64,000 nt of DNA. Origin: an uncultured Rhizobiaceae group bacterium (GTDB lineage: Bacteria > Pseudomonadota > Alphaproteobacteria > Rhizobiales > Rhizobiaceae). The notes under the pieces were generated by a model. That model was given only the letters and a program-made list of their open reading frames with translations, ran no database searches and was not told the DNA's origin. Shown here piece by piece: positions 19,096 to 29,004 of the stretch; the first letter of the stretch is position 1; every line of letters begins with the position of its first letter. Both the position numbers and the translations under genes were made by a program. The stretch lies in the NCBI GenBank assembly GCA_937958815.1, contig CALGMR010000010.1, forward strand, positions 1 to 64,000, written 5' to 3'.

Positions 19096-20307
19096 ATGTC
19101 AAAGATCAAGGTAGAAAACCCGCTTGTGGAGCTTGATGGCGATGAAATGACTCGCATCATCTGGCAATTTATCAAAGACAAACTCATCCACCCCTATCTC
19201 GACATCGACCTCAAATACTACGATCTTGGTATTGAAGCGCGCGACGATACTGACGACCAAATTACCATCGATTCAGCTGAGGCGATCAAGAAATATGGCG
19301 CAGGCGTAAAATGTGCGACCATCACGCCAGATGAGCAGCGCGTGGAAGAGTTTGGCCTCAAGAAAATGTGGCGTTCACCAAACGGCACAATCCGCAACAT
19401 TTTGGGCGGCGTTATTTTCCGCGAGCCTATCATCATGCAGAACGTGCCGCGCCTTGTGCCAGGTTGGACAAAGCCGATCATCGTTGGCCGTCATGCATTT
19501 GGCGACCAATATCGTGCCACCGATTTCCGCTTCCCTGGCCCGGGCAAAATCACCATGAAATTCGTTGGTGAAGATGGCACAGAACAAGATTACGACATCT
19601 TTGATGCACCAGCCTCTGGCGTTGCTATGGGCATGTATAACTTGGATGAAAGCATCAGAGATTTTGCACGCGCTTCCATGAACTATGCCCTGCAGCGCGG
19701 TGTTCCTTGCTATTTGTCGACCAAAAACACCATCATGAAAGCCTATGACGGTCAGTTTAAAGACATTTTCCAAGACGTGTTCGAAACTGAATTCAAAGAA
19801 AAATACGACGAAGCAAAAATCTGGTACGAGCACCGTTTGATCGATGACATGGTGGCTGCTGCGCTGAAATGGTCTGGTGGCTATGTCTGGGCTTGTAAGA
19901 ACTATGATGGCGACGTTCAGTCAGACATCGTGGCGCAAGGCTTTGGCTCTCTTGGCCTGATGACATCTGTTTTGATGACACCAGACGGAAAAACTGTTGA
20001 ATCAGAAGCGGCGCACGGCACAGTGACACGTCACTACCGCGCGCACCAAAAAGGTGAAGAGACCTCCACCAACTCCATCGCGTCTATCTTCGCATGGACA
20101 CGTGGCCTCGCCCACCGTGCGAAACTGGACGACAATCCAGAATTGAAAGCCTTTGCAGACACGCTTGAGCGCGTCTGCATCGAGACTGTTGAATCCGGCC
20201 ACATGACCAAAGACTTGGCCTTGCTCATCGGTCCAGACCAGCCTTGGTTGTCGACAACAGGCTTCCTCGACATGGTCGATGCGAACCTTCAAAAAGCAAT
20301 GAGCTGA
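19096..20307 (+). CDS. icd: NADP-dependent isocitrate dehydrogenase
   Basis: A 403-residue enzyme of the TCA cycle that oxidatively decarboxylates isocitrate to 2-oxoglutarate with NADP. It belongs to the dimeric eukaryote-like type (about 400-410 residues) rather than the E. coli type. Visible signatures are [13 protein letters not shown] at the start, [12 protein letters not shown] for substrate binding, and the metal-binding [12 protein letters not shown] and [19 protein letters not shown]. The C-terminal region has [11 protein letters not shown] and [14 protein letters not shown] for cofactor binding. A strong bidirectional terminator follows at 20333. The order icd, alaS, recA is typical of rhizobia. 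Confidence 0.96.
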   Translation: MSKIKVENPLVELDGDEMTRIIWQFIKDKLIHPYLDIDLKYYDLGIEARDDTDDQITIDSAEAIKKYGAGVKCATITPDEQRVEEFGLKKMWRSPNGTIRNILGGVIFREPIIMQNVPRLVPGWTKPIIVGRHAFGDQYRATDFRFPGPGKITMKFVGEDGTEQDYDIFDAPASGVAMGMYNLDESIRDFARASMNYALQRGVPCYLSTKNTIMKAYDGQFKDIFQDVFETEFKEKYDEAKIWYEHRLIDDMVAAALKWSGGYVWACKNYDGDVQSDIVAQGFGSLGLMTSVLMTPDGKTVESEAAHGTVTRHYRAHQKGEETSTNSIASIFAWTRGLAHRAKLDDNPELKAFADTLERVCIETVESGHMTKDLALLIGPDQPWLSTTGFLDMVDANLQKAMS

Positions 20308-20332
20308 TTCACTCAACGCTTGCACCGAATGC

Positions 20333-20364
20333 AAAAAGGGCGGCCCATGAGCCGCCCTTTTTTT
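20333..20364. terminator. Bidirectional rho-independent terminator between icd and alaS
   Basis: GGGCGGC pairs with GCCGCCC over a 6-base loop, flanked by AAAAA on one side and seven T on the other, so it can end transcripts of both convergent genes. Confidence 0.9.
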
Positions 20365-20386
20365 ATCTTGAATTCTGGTTTGAGGT

Positions 20387-23035
20387 TCAGCCTGCGAGTG
20401 TGGCTTCAATCTGCTGCAACGCAGCTTCAAGTTTGCCACCATCTGGTCCACCGGCTTGCGCCATATCGGTACGGCCACCGCCACCCTTCCCGCCAACAGC
20501 TTCTGAAGCCACGCGAACAAGGTCAACGGCGTTGAACTTGTCGGTCAAATCATCCGTGACACCGACCACGATCGCAGCCTTGCCGTCATCGGACTTAGCA
20601 GCCAGAGCCACCACACCTGAACCGAGGCGTTGTTTTTCTTCATCCACAACACCCTTCAATTCTTTTGCGGAAATACCTTCAACGATGCGGCCAATAAAGG
20701 ACACATCACCAATTTTCTTCGGTGCCGAAGCATCGCCACCAGAACCACCACCCATGGCGATGGCTTTGCGTGCATCGGCTAACTCACGTTCAAGCTTCTT
20801 TCGGTCTTCGATAAGTGCTGCCACGCGCGAAGGCACATCAGCAGGCGCAGATTTCAAAACCGCAGCGGCTTCGCGCAGTTTGGAATCTTGAGCCTGCAGA
20901 TATTCCCGCGCCGCATTGCCCGTTAAAGCCTCAACACGCCGCACCCCTGAAGAGACTGCGCTTTCGCCCAACAAAGTGACCAATCCTATATCGCCTGTTT
21001 TGGACACATGTGTTCCTCCGCAGAGCTCCAAAGACCAAGGCTTGCCCGTTTCGCCAACACCCATGGAGACAACACGCACTTCATCGCCGTATTTTTCACC
21101 AAATTGAGCCTGGGCACCCAGTTCAATGGCATCATCGACGGCCATGAGTGTGGTCGACACATCGCTGTTCTGAAGCACAAACTCATTGGACATGGCTGCA
21201 ACGCGTTCCAACTCATCACTTTCCATAGGTTTTGGATGCGCAAAGTCGAAGCGCAAGCGCTCGGGAGCCACGAGCGACCCCTTTTGCGAAACGTGATCGC
21301 CCAACACTTCGCGCAACGCTTCGTGCACCAAGTGGGTGGCCGAGTGATTTGCCTGCAGTTTTGAGCGTCTTTCATGATCGACGATCAACTCAACGCCATC
21401 GCCGACAGCAACCGCGCCTTTCGCTACTTTGCCCATATGAATGAACAAACCATCGGCTTTCTTCTTCACATCGGAAATTTCAATCAAAGCGTCCGGTGTT
21501 TGCAGCACACCAGCATCGCCCATTTGACCACCAGATTCGCCGTAGAATGGTGTTTGGTTCAACACGACCACAACTTCATCACCCGACTTTACGGAACTGA
21601 CTTCCTTGCCATCCACCAACAGCGCCAAAATAGCACCTTCAGCTTTTTGTGTTTCATAACCAAGAAATTCAGTCGCGCCGAGCGTTTCACGCAGCTTAAA
21701 CCAAATGGCTTCATCAGCAGCACCACCAGCACCCTGCCATGATGCGCGTGCTTCAGCCTTTTGACGTTCCATAGCGCTGTTGTAGGCATCCACATCCACT
21801 TCGATATCGCGTCGGCGCAATGCATCCTGCGTGAGATCGAGAGGAAAACCGAATGTGTCATAGAGTTTGAAAGCCACCTCACCATCAAGGCTATCGCCTG
21901 CCTTCAAATCGATTGAAGCGGTATCGAGAAGATCAAGACCACGAGACAGGGTTTTGCGAAAACGCGTTTCTTCCAGTTTTAGAGTTTCGCTCATTAAAGC
22001 ATCGTTGCGGCGCAGTTCCGGATAAGCATCGCCCATTTGCGAGATCAATGCAGGAACCAGTTTCCACATCAAGGGTTCTTCAGCCCCCAATAGGCTTGCG
22101 TGACGCATGGCGCGGCGCATGATGCGGCGCAGCACATAGCCGCGCCCTTCATTTGACGGTAAGACACCATCGGCAATTAGAAACCCTGTGGCGCGCAAAT
22201 GGTCTGCAATCACGCGGTGACTGGCGCGGGTTTCATCGTTTGAGCCCACACCTGTCGCCTCTTCGCTGGCACTGATGAGCGCTTTGAAGAGATCTGTTTC
22301 ATAATTGTCGTGAGTGCCTTGAAGCACAGCCGCAACACGCTCGATCCCCATGCCAGTATCGATAGACGGTTTGGGCAAGTCGATCCGTTCATCTGCAGAC
22401 AATTGCTCGTATTGCATGAAGACGAGGTTCCAAATTTCTACAAATCGGTCGCCATCTTCTTCAGGCGATCCTGGAGGGCCACCCCAAATATGATCACCAT
22501 GGTCAAAAAATATTTCGGAACATGGTCCGCAAGGGCCAGTGTCCCCCATTGACCAGAAATTGTCTGACGTGGCGATGCGAATGATTCTGTCATCCGAAAG
22601 ACCTGCAATCTTTTTCCAAAGCGCGTGCGCTTCATCATCGGTGTGGTAAATGGTGACAATAAGCTTGGCAGCGTCAATGCCAAATTCTTTGGTCAGCAGG
22701 TTCCAAGCGAGTTCAATCGCGTCTTCTTTAAAATAGTCGCCAAACGAGAAATTGCCCAACATCTCAAAAAATGTGTGGTGACGTGCTGTGTAACCCACAT
22801 TGTCGAGATCATTGTGTTTGCCGCCAGCGCGCACACATTTTTGCGACGTGGCCGCGCGGGTGTAGTCACGGGTTTCCAGACCTGTGAACAGGTTTTTGAA
22901 CTGCACCATTCCCGCTGCTGTAAACATAAGGGTTGGATCATTGCGCTGCACCAAAGGAGATGACTCCACGGCTGCGTGTCCGTTCTTTTCGAAGTAAGAC
23001 AGGAAGGTAGAACGAATATCGTTGACGCCACTCAT
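20387..23035 (-). CDS. alaS: Alanyl-tRNA synthetase
   Basis: About 882 residues from the ATG at 23035 ([19 protein letters not shown]); an ATG at 23107 would add 24 residues not seen in the family. The class II catalytic core has [38 protein letters not shown], and the C-terminal part of the aminoacylation domain [11 protein letters not shown]. The editing domain has the zinc-like [11 protein letters not shown] and CGGTH motifs that clear mischarged Ser and Gly. The C-Ala domain ends with [13 protein letters not shown]. It lies downstream of recA with a terminator between them. Length is standard. Confidence 0.96.
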   Translation of the reverse strand: MSGVNDIRSTFLSYFEKNGHAAVESSPLVQRNDPTLMFTAAGMVQFKNLFTGLETRDYTRAATSQKCVRAGGKHNDLDNVGYTARHHTFFEMLGNFSFGDYFKEDAIELAWNLLTKEFGIDAAKLIVTIYHTDDEAHALWKKIAGLSDDRIIRIATSDNFWSMGDTGPCGPCSEIFFDHGDHIWGGPPGSPEEDGDRFVEIWNLVFMQYEQLSADERIDLPKPSIDTGMGIERVAAVLQGTHDNYETDLFKALISASEEATGVGSNDETRASHRVIADHLRATGFLIADGVLPSNEGRGYVLRRIMRRAMRHASLLGAEEPLMWKLVPALISQMGDAYPELRRNDALMSETLKLEETRFRKTLSRGLDLLDTASIDLKAGDSLDGEVAFKLYDTFGFPLDLTQDALRRRDIEVDVDAYNSAMERQKAEARASWQGAGGAADEAIWFKLRETLGATEFLGYETQKAEGAILALLVDGKEVSSVKSGDEVVVVLNQTPFYGESGGQMGDAGVLQTPDALIEISDVKKKADGLFIHMGKVAKGAVAVGDGVELIVDHERRSKLQANHSATHLVHEALREVLGDHVSQKGSLVAPERLRFDFAHPKPMESDELERVAAMSNEFVLQNSDVSTTLMAVDDAIELGAQAQFGEKYGDEVRVVSMGVGETGKPWSLELCGGTHVSKTGDIGLVTLLGESAVSSGVRRVEALTGNAAREYLQAQDSKLREAAAVLKSAPADVPSRVAALIEDRKKLERELADARKAIAMGGGSGGDASAPKKIGDVSFIGRIVEGISAKELKGVVDEEKQRLGSGVVALAAKSDDGKAAIVVGVTDDLTDKFNAVDLVRVASEAVGGKGGGGRTDMAQAGGPDGGKLEAALQQIEATLAG

Positions 23036-23171
23036 GAGGGTCAGCCTTTTGATCACATACGGGTTGATAGTGTTAAGGGTTTTGACCAGTTTTGAACGAT
23101 AATTCAACAGTCAGTTTGGGAGAGATTTCATTCAACTGCAGCTTGAACAATTGGATGGCACGTTGAAAAGC

Positions 23172-23198
23172 AAAAAGGCCGCCTGTCGGCAGCCTTTT
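23172..23198 (-). terminator. Rho-independent terminator downstream of recA
   Basis: On the minus strand AAAGGCTGCC pairs with GGCGGCCTTT (one mismatch) and is followed by a run of T. It ends recA transcription 43 bases after the stop and about 135 bases before alaS. Confidence 0.75.
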
Positions 23199-23240
23199 CA
23201 TCTTGTTTTGAGCCATTTGAAAGAACGTTATCTACGCCAA

Positions 23241-24347
23241 TTAAGCGTCTGATGCAGCCTCGCCAAAATCTGGCTCTGTGCCATCTTCATCTTTGCCTGT
23301 GGGCTCATCCAGCAATTTCTCGCCAATCAAACCAGCATTCTGCCTGATCTTGTTTTCAATCTCTTCGGCCACTTCCGGGTTTTCTTTCAAATAGGTCTTC
23401 GCATTCTCACGACCCTGCCCCAGCCTTTGACTGTCATAGGAGAACCATGACCCAGATTTTTCGACAATGCCTGCCGTGACACCAAGATCAACCAATTCAC
23501 CCATTTTGGAAACGCCTTCGCCATACATGATGTCGAATTCGACCTGTTTGAATGGAGGTGCCATTTTGTTTTTGACAACTTTGATGCGCGTCTGATTGCC
23601 CACGACTTCATCACGATCCTTGATCGCGCCAATGCGGCGGATGTCGAGACGTACAGATGAATAAAATTTCAGGGCGTTGCCACCTGTTGTGGTTTCAGGA
23701 GATCCAAACATAACACCAATTTTCATGCGAATCTGGTTTATGAAAATCACCATCGTGTTGGAACGAGAGATTGACGCTGTGAGTTTGCGCAAAGCCTGGC
23801 TCATCAATCGCGCTTGAAGGCCTGGAAGCGACGCACCCATTTCACCTTCAATTTCTGCACGCGGCGTCAAAGCCGCTACAGAATCCACAACGAGAATGTC
23901 ACAAGCCCCTGAGCGCACGAGCGTATCCGTAATCTCCAAAGCCTGCTCACCTGTGTCAGGCTGGGAAATCAACAGGTTTTCAAGATCAACACCAAGCTTA
24001 CGTGCATAAACAGGGTCCAGCGCATGTTCCGCATCTACAAATGCACAAATGCCGCCATTCTTTTGAGCTTCCGCAATCGCGTGCAGAGCCAATGTGGTTT
24101 TGCCCGAAGATTCAGGGCCATAAATTTCAATAATCCGCCCTTTTGGCAAACCACCAACGCCCAGCGCGATATCAAGGCCAAGACAGCCTGTTGAAATTGT
24201 TTCAATCTCAACAGCTTGTTCATTTGCACCAAGCCGCATGATGGAGCCTTTACCAAAGGCTCTTTCAATCTGACCCAGCGCCGCTTCAAGAGCTTTAGAT
24301 TTGTCCACTTTATTTTCCTCGACCAATTTCAGGTTTGGTGCAGCCAT
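23241..24347 (-). CDS. recA: Recombinase RecA
   Basis: A 368-residue recombinase that drives homologous recombination and LexA cleavage. The start is the ATG at 24347 ([15 protein letters not shown]), preceded by AAGGA; longer in-frame versions up to 24452 lack conservation. Motifs are Walker [15 protein letters not shown], Walker [19 protein letters not shown], and the loop L2 region [17 protein letters not shown]. The C-terminus is acidic ([18 protein letters not shown]). Two imperfect SOS-box-like sites lie upstream at 24398 and 24466. The gene is divergent from psuK. Confidence 0.97.
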   Translation of the reverse strand: MAAPNLKLVEENKVDKSKALEAALGQIERAFGKGSIMRLGANEQAVEIETISTGCLGLDIALGVGGLPKGRIIEIYGPESSGKTTLALHAIAEAQKNGGICAFVDAEHALDPVYARKLGVDLENLLISQPDTGEQALEITDTLVRSGACDILVVDSVAALTPRAEIEGEMGASLPGLQARLMSQALRKLTASISRSNTMVIFINQIRMKIGVMFGSPETTTGGNALKFYSSVRLDIRRIGAIKDRDEVVGNQTRIKVVKNKMAPPFKQVEFDIMYGEGVSKMGELVDLGVTAGIVEKSGSWFSYDSQRLGQGRENAKTYLKENPEVAEEIENKIRQNAGLIGEKLLDEPTGKDEDGTEPDFGEAASDA

Positions 24348-24397
24348 TGTCGAATTCCTTATTTCACGGGTCATTAGGTGTTGCAATTTTTCCTTTT

Positions 24398-24412
24398 GTA
24401 CCGCTTTTGTTC
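24398..24412 (-). promoter_or_regulatory. SOS-box-like site upstream of recA
   Basis: Read on the minus strand it is GAAC-N7-GTAC, one base from the alphaproteobacterial LexA consensus GAAC-N7-GAAC, 51 bases before the recA start. A place for LexA in front of recA is expected, so the match is plausible though imperfect. Confidence 0.5.
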
Positions 24413-24465
24413 TTTTTAGTAAACCCCCTTTTAAACATCTAAAATAAAACAATAAATTGTATTAT

Positions 24466-24480
24466 GATCCATTTTTGTTC
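24466..24480. promoter_or_regulatory. Second SOS-box-like site between recA and psuK
   Basis: GATC-N7-GTTC on the plus strand (GAAC-N7-GATC on the minus), again one base from the LexA consensus. It lies 119 bases before recA and just before the structured psuK leader, so it could affect either gene. Its match could be chance. Confidence 0.3.
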
Positions 24481-24496
24481 TCGTACATCAAGACTA

Positions 24497-24645
24497 ATTT
24501 GGAACCAAAGAACAAAATGCGTCTTTGGGTTTTGCGTCAAACACACCGAAGACGATTCGAGTGCGCCTGGGCGAAACCCGCTTGATTGCGCGCAGCACGT
24601 GTGCGACGCGAACCTTAGCAGGCTAAGCGACGGAGGTTCCAAATG
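24497..24645 (+). promoter_or_regulatory. Structured leader of psuK, candidate translational riboswitch
   Basis: ATTTGGAACC (24497-24506) is a perfect reverse complement of GGTTCCAAAT (24635-24644). The right arm covers the end of the ribosome site CGGAGG (24631-24636) and the first two bases of the psuK ATG (24643). The same arm can alternatively pair with GAACCT (24610-24615). The left arm can instead join a local hairpin, AACCAAAGA (24503-24511) with TCTTTGGGTT (24522-24531, one bulge). A further hairpin CTTAGC-AG-GCTAAG spans 24614-24627. Mutually exclusive pairings around a start site are what translational riboswitches show. No known riboswitch class is recognised. The structure is seen in sequence; function is inferred. 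Confidence 0.45.
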
Positions 24646-25536
24646 ATTGTTGTGGCAGGAGCAGCCCATTTAGACAGATTGGGACAAACGACTGCACCTT
24701 CTGTTTTGGAAAAGTCCAACCCTGGTTCGTTTTACAACACGTTGGGGGGCGCTGCGCTCAATGTGGCATCATCGCTTGCAGCACTTGGCCAAGATGTCAC
24801 TTTGGTCAGTTGTGTGGGAGATGATGCATCCGGCCATGAAGTGATCGATGGAGTGGCAAGACGTGATGTAACACCAAACATCGCTCCCCTGCCCCAGCAC
24901 CAAACGGCCACCTATACCGCGATCGTAGACAACAAAGGTGACCTCGTGATCGCTCTTGCAGATATGGCGTGTTACCATCACTTCGACCCACAGACCGCAG
25001 CTCAAAGCATCGCGAAACTTTCGCCGTCTGATTGGCTGTTGATTGATGCCAACCTGCCTGCTCCTGCAATTGCAACCATAATCCCTATGGCCAGTTGCAA
25101 GATTGCTGCGATGACCGTGTCGAGCGCAAAGGCCAATCGGTTGATTCCGGTCTTGGATAAGGTCGATATTGTGTTCACCAATATATCGGAGGCAAAAGCT
25201 CTGATGGATTTGGGTGGTGCAGCCACAACAGATGATATTGTGACGGGCTTGCGCAAATGCGGGGTGTCAAATGCAGTCATCACCAATGGTGCAGATAGTG
25301 TTATCGTATCAAACGACGATCTGCTTCACGAAGTGGCCATACAGCCACAAACCGTGACAGATGTTACAGGTGCCGGTGATGGAATGGTTGCTGGTTGTCT
25401 TTATGACCTGATGCGCGGCAAACCATTGAATGAAGCTGTGAAGACGGGCATACGCGTTGCGCAAGAAATATTGAAGGTTTCTGGGCCCTACGTGCCTGAC
25501 CTAAAATCAAAGCTGGCGATTTCTAAGGACAAATAA
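24643..25536 (+). CDS. psuK: PfkB-family carbohydrate kinase, probable pseudouridine kinase
   Basis: A 297-residue ribokinase-like enzyme. The first PfkB signature is near residue 30 (LGGAALNVASSLAALGQDV) and the second, with the catalytic Asp, is DVTGAGDGMVAG near residue 245. The family phosphorylates sugars or nucleosides; pseudouridine is assigned because the gene abuts psuG, whose product uses pseudouridine 5'-phosphate. psuG begins at the very next base after the TAA, so the two are translationally coupled. A good GGAGG site lies 6 bases before the ATG but is partly inside a potential long stem. No dedicated transcription factor or nucleoside transporter is next to it. Confidence 0.85.
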   Translation: MIVVAGAAHLDRLGQTTAPSVLEKSNPGSFYNTLGGAALNVASSLAALGQDVTLVSCVGDDASGHEVIDGVARRDVTPNIAPLPQHQTATYTAIVDNKGDLVIALADMACYHHFDPQTAAQSIAKLSPSDWLLIDANLPAPAIATIIPMASCKIAAMTVSSAKANRLIPVLDKVDIVFTNISEAKALMDLGGAATTDDIVTGLRKCGVSNAVITNGADSVIVSNDDLLHEVAIQPQTVTDVTGAGDGMVAGCLYDLMRGKPLNEAVKTGIRVAQEILKVSGPYVPDLKSKLAISKDK

Positions 25537-26439
25537 GTGGACATCATATTTTCAACTGCTGTGCAATCTGCGCGTGAAAGCGGCACACCTTTGGTGGCTT
25601 TAGAATCAACCATCATCACCCACGGCATGCCATGGCCCCAAAATGTGGAGACCGCCAAGGGTGTTGAAGCCGCAGTACGGGCACAAGGAGCAGAGCCTGC
25701 CACAATCGCGGTTCTCGACGGCAAACTTCATATTGGCCTGGAAGAAGATGAATTAAACGCACTTGGCCAGAACGAGGACGTGATGAAACTGTCGCGCGCA
25801 GATTTTGCCTTCGCTTTGGCAAAGGGCAAAACGGGTTCCACCACGGTTGCTGCCACCATGATCGCTGCGCAAATGGCAGGTATCGCCGTTTTCGCAACTG
25901 GCGGCATTGGCGGCGTCCACAAAGGTGCGGAAACGTCTTTTGATATATCGGCTGATTTGCTGGAACTGGCACAAACCAATGTGGTTGTGGTGTGTGCGGG
26001 TGCAAAAGCGATTTTGGATTTGCCAAAGACACTGGAAGTCTTGGAAACCCAAGGCGTCCCCGTGATCGGTTATGGCACGGATGAACTGCCTGCATTCTGG
26101 TCTCGCAGCAGCGGATTGGCGGCGCCTTTGCGTCTCGACACTCCAGAAGAGATTGCCACTCACACCCGCATGCGACTGGAATGTGGCCTCAAAGGCGGCA
26201 CGCTGATCACCAATCCAGTTCCCGAAGCCAGCGAAATACCAGCGCAGGACATCAATGCATATATTGAACAAGCCCTTGGCGAAGCGGAAAGCCAAGGAAT
26301 TTCCGGCAAAGGTGTTACACCCTTTTTGTTGGGCCGAATGGTGGAACTCACCAATGGTGACAGCTTGAAAACCAATATTGCGCTTATTGAAAACAACGCT
26401 GCTGTGGCAGGGCAAATTGCCTTGGCGCTGGCCAAATAG
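25537..26439 (+). CDS. psuG: Pseudouridine-5'-phosphate glycosidase
   Basis: A 300-residue enzyme that reversibly cleaves the C-C glycosidic bond of pseudouridine 5'-phosphate to uracil and ribose 5-phosphate. It starts with GTG immediately after the psuK stop. Family motifs are ALESTIITHGMPWPQN near residue 20, the GSTTVAATMIAAQMAGI stretch, FATGGIGGVHKGAETSFD, and VCAGAKAILDLPKTLE, which includes the lysine thought to form the Schiff base with ribose. Length is close to E. coli YeiN (about 310). Together with PsuK it salvages pseudouridine released by RNA turnover. Confidence 0.95.
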   Translation: MDIIFSTAVQSARESGTPLVALESTIITHGMPWPQNVETAKGVEAAVRAQGAEPATIAVLDGKLHIGLEEDELNALGQNEDVMKLSRADFAFALAKGKTGSTTVAATMIAAQMAGIAVFATGGIGGVHKGAETSFDISADLLELAQTNVVVVCAGAKAILDLPKTLEVLETQGVPVIGYGTDELPAFWSRSSGLAAPLRLDTPEEIATHTRMRLECGLKGGTLITNPVPEASEIPAQDINAYIEQALGEAESQGISGKGVTPFLLGRMVELTNGDSLKTNIALIENNAAVAGQIALALAK

Positions 26440-26594
26440 TCGGCTGCTGATCACAATTACGCCAGATACGTGTTTTTTGTCACTCTGCACACCATTCAAA
26501 CACGAAAACCTTGTTAGGCTTCATTGATTAGCAAGTCTTTTGTTTTGTATTGAATGAAATTGGGGCCGCTTAGATTCGTACTTTAGGGCTGAAC

Positions 26595-27455
26595 GTGATT
26601 TTTAAATTGTCGGACACTTCCAAGCTGCTTCAAAAGCTGGCTGTATTTTTTGTGACTCTTGCCATTCTGGCAGGATGCTCAGCTTCGTCTACACTCAAAT
26701 CATCCCCTTATTTGCCGCCAACACAGCGTTACACTGCCATCGTTGTTGATGTGCGTTCCGGCAAGGTTCTTCACAACACTAAAGCGGACGCCATCCGCTT
26801 CCCAGCGTCACTGACGAAAATGATGACGATGTACATGATGTTTGAATCGCTTGCCGCACGCAAAGTTTCGCTGAACACGCCCATTCCAATTTCAGCACGA
26901 GCCGCTGCCCGCCCTGCTTCCAAGCTTTATTTGAGAGCGGGATCTACGATCACTGTTGATCAAGCCATGCATGCTTTGGCGATTAAGTCGGCCAATGATG
27001 TGGCTTATGCGGTCGCCGAATTTTTGGCCGGATCTGAAAAAGCATTCGCGGACCGTATGACGTTTAAGGCGCGTTCTTTGGGAATGCGCTCCACGACATT
27101 CCGCAATGCATCAGGCTTGCCAGACAAACGTCAGGTGTCTACTGCACGGGACATGGCAAAACTTGGGGTCGCCCTTCGCAAACGTTTCCCGCAATATTAT
27201 CATTACTTCGGAAAAAGCAGCTTTAAATTTAGAGGCAAAACCATTCGCGGCCACAACCGCGTGCTTGGCACTGTTCGCGGAGCCGATGGCATCAAAACAG
27301 GTTACACACGTGCTTCGGGCTTCAACCTTGTAACATCTGTGCAATATGGTGGTCGCAGCCTTGTGGGTGTGATTATGGGTGAAAACTCTGGCAAAAGTCG
27401 CAACAAGCATATGACAGAGTTGATGAACTTCCATCTGAAACGCAGAGCGCGCTAA
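26595..27455 (+). CDS. D-alanyl-D-alanine carboxypeptidase (penicillin-binding lipoprotein)
   Basis: A 286-residue serine peptidase of the S11 family that trims pentapeptide side chains of murein. It starts at GTG (26595) with AGGG upstream. A lipoprotein signal ends at the lipobox LAGC near residue 28. The three active-site elements are ASLTK (SxxK) near residue 73, KSANDVAYAV (SxN) near residue 133, and GIKTGYT (KTG) near residue 234. The usual C-terminal PBP5 domain is absent, as in several short DacA-like proteins. The mature enzyme is probably anchored to a membrane facing the periplasm. Confidence 0.9.
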   Translation: MIFKLSDTSKLLQKLAVFFVTLAILAGCSASSTLKSSPYLPPTQRYTAIVVDVRSGKVLHNTKADAIRFPASLTKMMTMYMMFESLAARKVSLNTPIPISARAAARPASKLYLRAGSTITVDQAMHALAIKSANDVAYAVAEFLAGSEKAFADRMTFKARSLGMRSTTFRNASGLPDKRQVSTARDMAKLGVALRKRFPQYYHYFGKSSFKFRGKTIRGHNRVLGTVRGADGIKTGYTRASGFNLVTSVQYGGRSLVGVIMGENSGKSRNKHMTELMNFHLKRRAR

Positions 27456-27521
27456 GCCCTACCCTTTAGAGCGCGAGACCGTTAGATTGCATCAGAATCC
27501 TCATTCTGGTGCACCGAGTCC

Positions 27522-28346
27522 ATGCAGCCTTCCCGCGACGTTTCCCGCCTTGTTGAAATCATGACCGCTTTGCGGACACCTGTGACAGGCTGTCCGTGGG
27601 ATTTGGAACAAAATTTCCGCTCCATCACGCCTTACACAATTGAAGAGGTTTATGAGGTTGTCGATGCCATTGAACGTGGCGATATGGATGATCTACGCGA
27701 AGAGCTCGGCGACCTGTTGTTGCAGGTGATCTACCACGCCCAAATGGCCAGCGAAGAAGATGCCTTTAATTTTGGCGATGTGGTGGAAGGTGTCACCAAA
27801 AAGATGATCCGCCGTCACCCTCATGTGTTTGGCGATGAAAAAGCGCGAACAGCTGGCATGGCGAAAGGCGCTTGGGATCGCATCAAGGCAGAGGAGAAGG
27901 CAGAGCGCGCCACCCAACGCGCGGCCATGGGCTTGTCGCCAAAGGGTGAAAAACAATCCCTGCTGGATGATGTTCCCCCAACCATGCCCGCCATTCTTGA
28001 GGCCGTGAAGCTTCAACACAAAGCGTCAAAAGTCGGGTTTGACTGGAATGACCCAAAAGCAGTTCTTGCTAAAATTCGTGAAGAACTGGACGAAATGGAA
28101 GAAGAGATAGACCGCAAGGACACACACGCAATTGAAGATGAGTTGGGTGATGTGTTGTTTGCACTTGCCAATCTTGGGCGGCACTTAGACATTGACCCTG
28201 AAAGTGCGTTGCGCGGCACAAATGCCAAGTTCAGAAAAAGATTCAGTTATCTCGAGCAACATATTGGTTCCAAAGGTCAAACTATGGAAAGCGCTGACCT
28301 CGATATGCTGGAAAGCCTATGGCAAGACGCGAAATCGGAAGCCTGA
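27522..28346 (+). CDS. mazG: Nucleoside triphosphate pyrophosphohydrolase
   Basis: A 274-residue protein with two MazG domains that hydrolyses NTPs to NMP and pyrophosphate, lowering ppGpp-related stress effects or clearing non-canonical nucleotides. The first domain has CPWDLEQNFRSITPYTIEE and the Mg-binding acidic pattern YEVVDAI...LREELGDLLLQV; the second has KVGFDWNDPKAVLAKIREELDE followed by ELGDVLFALANLGR. The gene is monocistronic; a palindromic hairpin follows its stop at 28399. Confidence 0.95.
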   Translation: MQPSRDVSRLVEIMTALRTPVTGCPWDLEQNFRSITPYTIEEVYEVVDAIERGDMDDLREELGDLLLQVIYHAQMASEEDAFNFGDVVEGVTKKMIRRHPHVFGDEKARTAGMAKGAWDRIKAEEKAERATQRAAMGLSPKGEKQSLLDDVPPTMPAILEAVKLQHKASKVGFDWNDPKAVLAKIREELDEMEEEIDRKDTHAIEDELGDVLFALANLGRHLDIDPESALRGTNAKFRKRFSYLEQHIGSKGQTMESADLDMLESLWQDAKSEA

Positions 28347-28398
28347 GCACCCTACGCTATGTGGGGAACATCATGCAAAGTGCTCAGACGGTGCAAAT

Positions 28399-28436
28399 GC
28401 CGGAATGACGATTGTGGGAGTTTTCGTCATTCCGGC
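28399..28436. repeat. Palindrome with 12-bp perfect arms (repeat-family ends)
   Basis: GCCGGAATGACG and CGTCATTCCGGC form perfect arms around a 14-base loop. The arm sequence is the same as the ends of the larger element at 28871-28996, so it looks like a miniature or collapsed member of the same family. It may double as a terminator for mazG and the convergent EF-hand gene; no T-tract is present. Confidence 0.7.
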
Positions 28437-28446
28437 CGCTTACACT

Positions 28447-28671
28447 TTAACCAGCGGTGGCTGCTGCAAACTCAGTTGCATCCAGCGCACCGTCTTGGTT
28501 GGTATCAGCAGCTTTGAACTGATCTTCTGTCCATGGAAGGCCCGCTGCGGACGCTTCTTCCATGGTTACACCGCCATTGCCATCGGCATCGACCGTTTCA
28601 AAAGACGCCTGCGCATAAGATGCACTGGCTGCGAAAGCTGTGATCGCGAGAGCTGCAATAAGTTTCTTCAT
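28447..28671 (-). CDS. Small exported EF-hand calcium-binding protein
   Basis: A 74-residue protein with a signal peptide (about residues 1-22, ending SYAQAS). The mature 52 residues contain two EF-hand loops, DADGNGGVTMEE and DTNQDGALDATE, both with acidic residues at positions 1, 3, 5 and 12 (the first has Asn at 5). It probably binds calcium in the periplasm; rhizobial genomes carry many such small proteins with unknown targets. It is isolated, flanked on both sides by palindromic repeats that share end sequences. Confidence 0.85.
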   Translation of the reverse strand: MKKLIAALAITAFAASASYAQASFETVDADGNGGVTMEEASAAGLPWTEDQFKAADTNQDGALDATEFAAATAG

Positions 28672-28870
28672 AGGTATACTCCTTCATTGTGAAATGCCCG
28701 CAGGGATTGCGGACTACTCGCCGATTTGGGGGAAACACATCAGCGAATGAGGAGACGTTGACGGCACAGTCTGGCCGAAATCAGAACGGGAAAAACACGT
28801 TGCGTTTCATCACGATATATGGGTTTTTGTAATGGAAATTAGGTTGCAATCGTGGGTACTGAACCCCACC

Positions 28871-28996
28871 GCCGTCTTTCCGGGGCGACGCAGTTGAACC
28901 CGGAACCCAGTGCAGAGAATTCAACTATCAATGGGAAGTTGAAAAACGCCCAGCTCTGGGTTCGGGATATTTGCAATGCAAATTCCGGAATGACGA
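28871..28996. repeat. Degenerate palindromic intergenic repeat, about 125 bp
   Basis: The gap 28672-29004 holds no gene but this element. Outer arms are CGTCTTTCCGG (28873) and CCGGAATGACG (28985-28995), complementary with one mismatch; inner arms CCCGGAACCCAG (28899-28910) and CTGGGTTCGGG (28956-28966) pair with one bulge. The layout matches intergenic palindromes (REP/MITE-like) widespread in alphaproteobacterial genomes. It lies 9 bases beyond the 3' end of hflX. Confidence 0.7.
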
Positions 28997-29004
28997 AGAA
29001 ACAC

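Noticed and set aside
25753..26499. Minus-strand open frame of 248 codons across psuG
   Set aside because: Antisense to a strongly conserved gene, no motif and no ribosome site.
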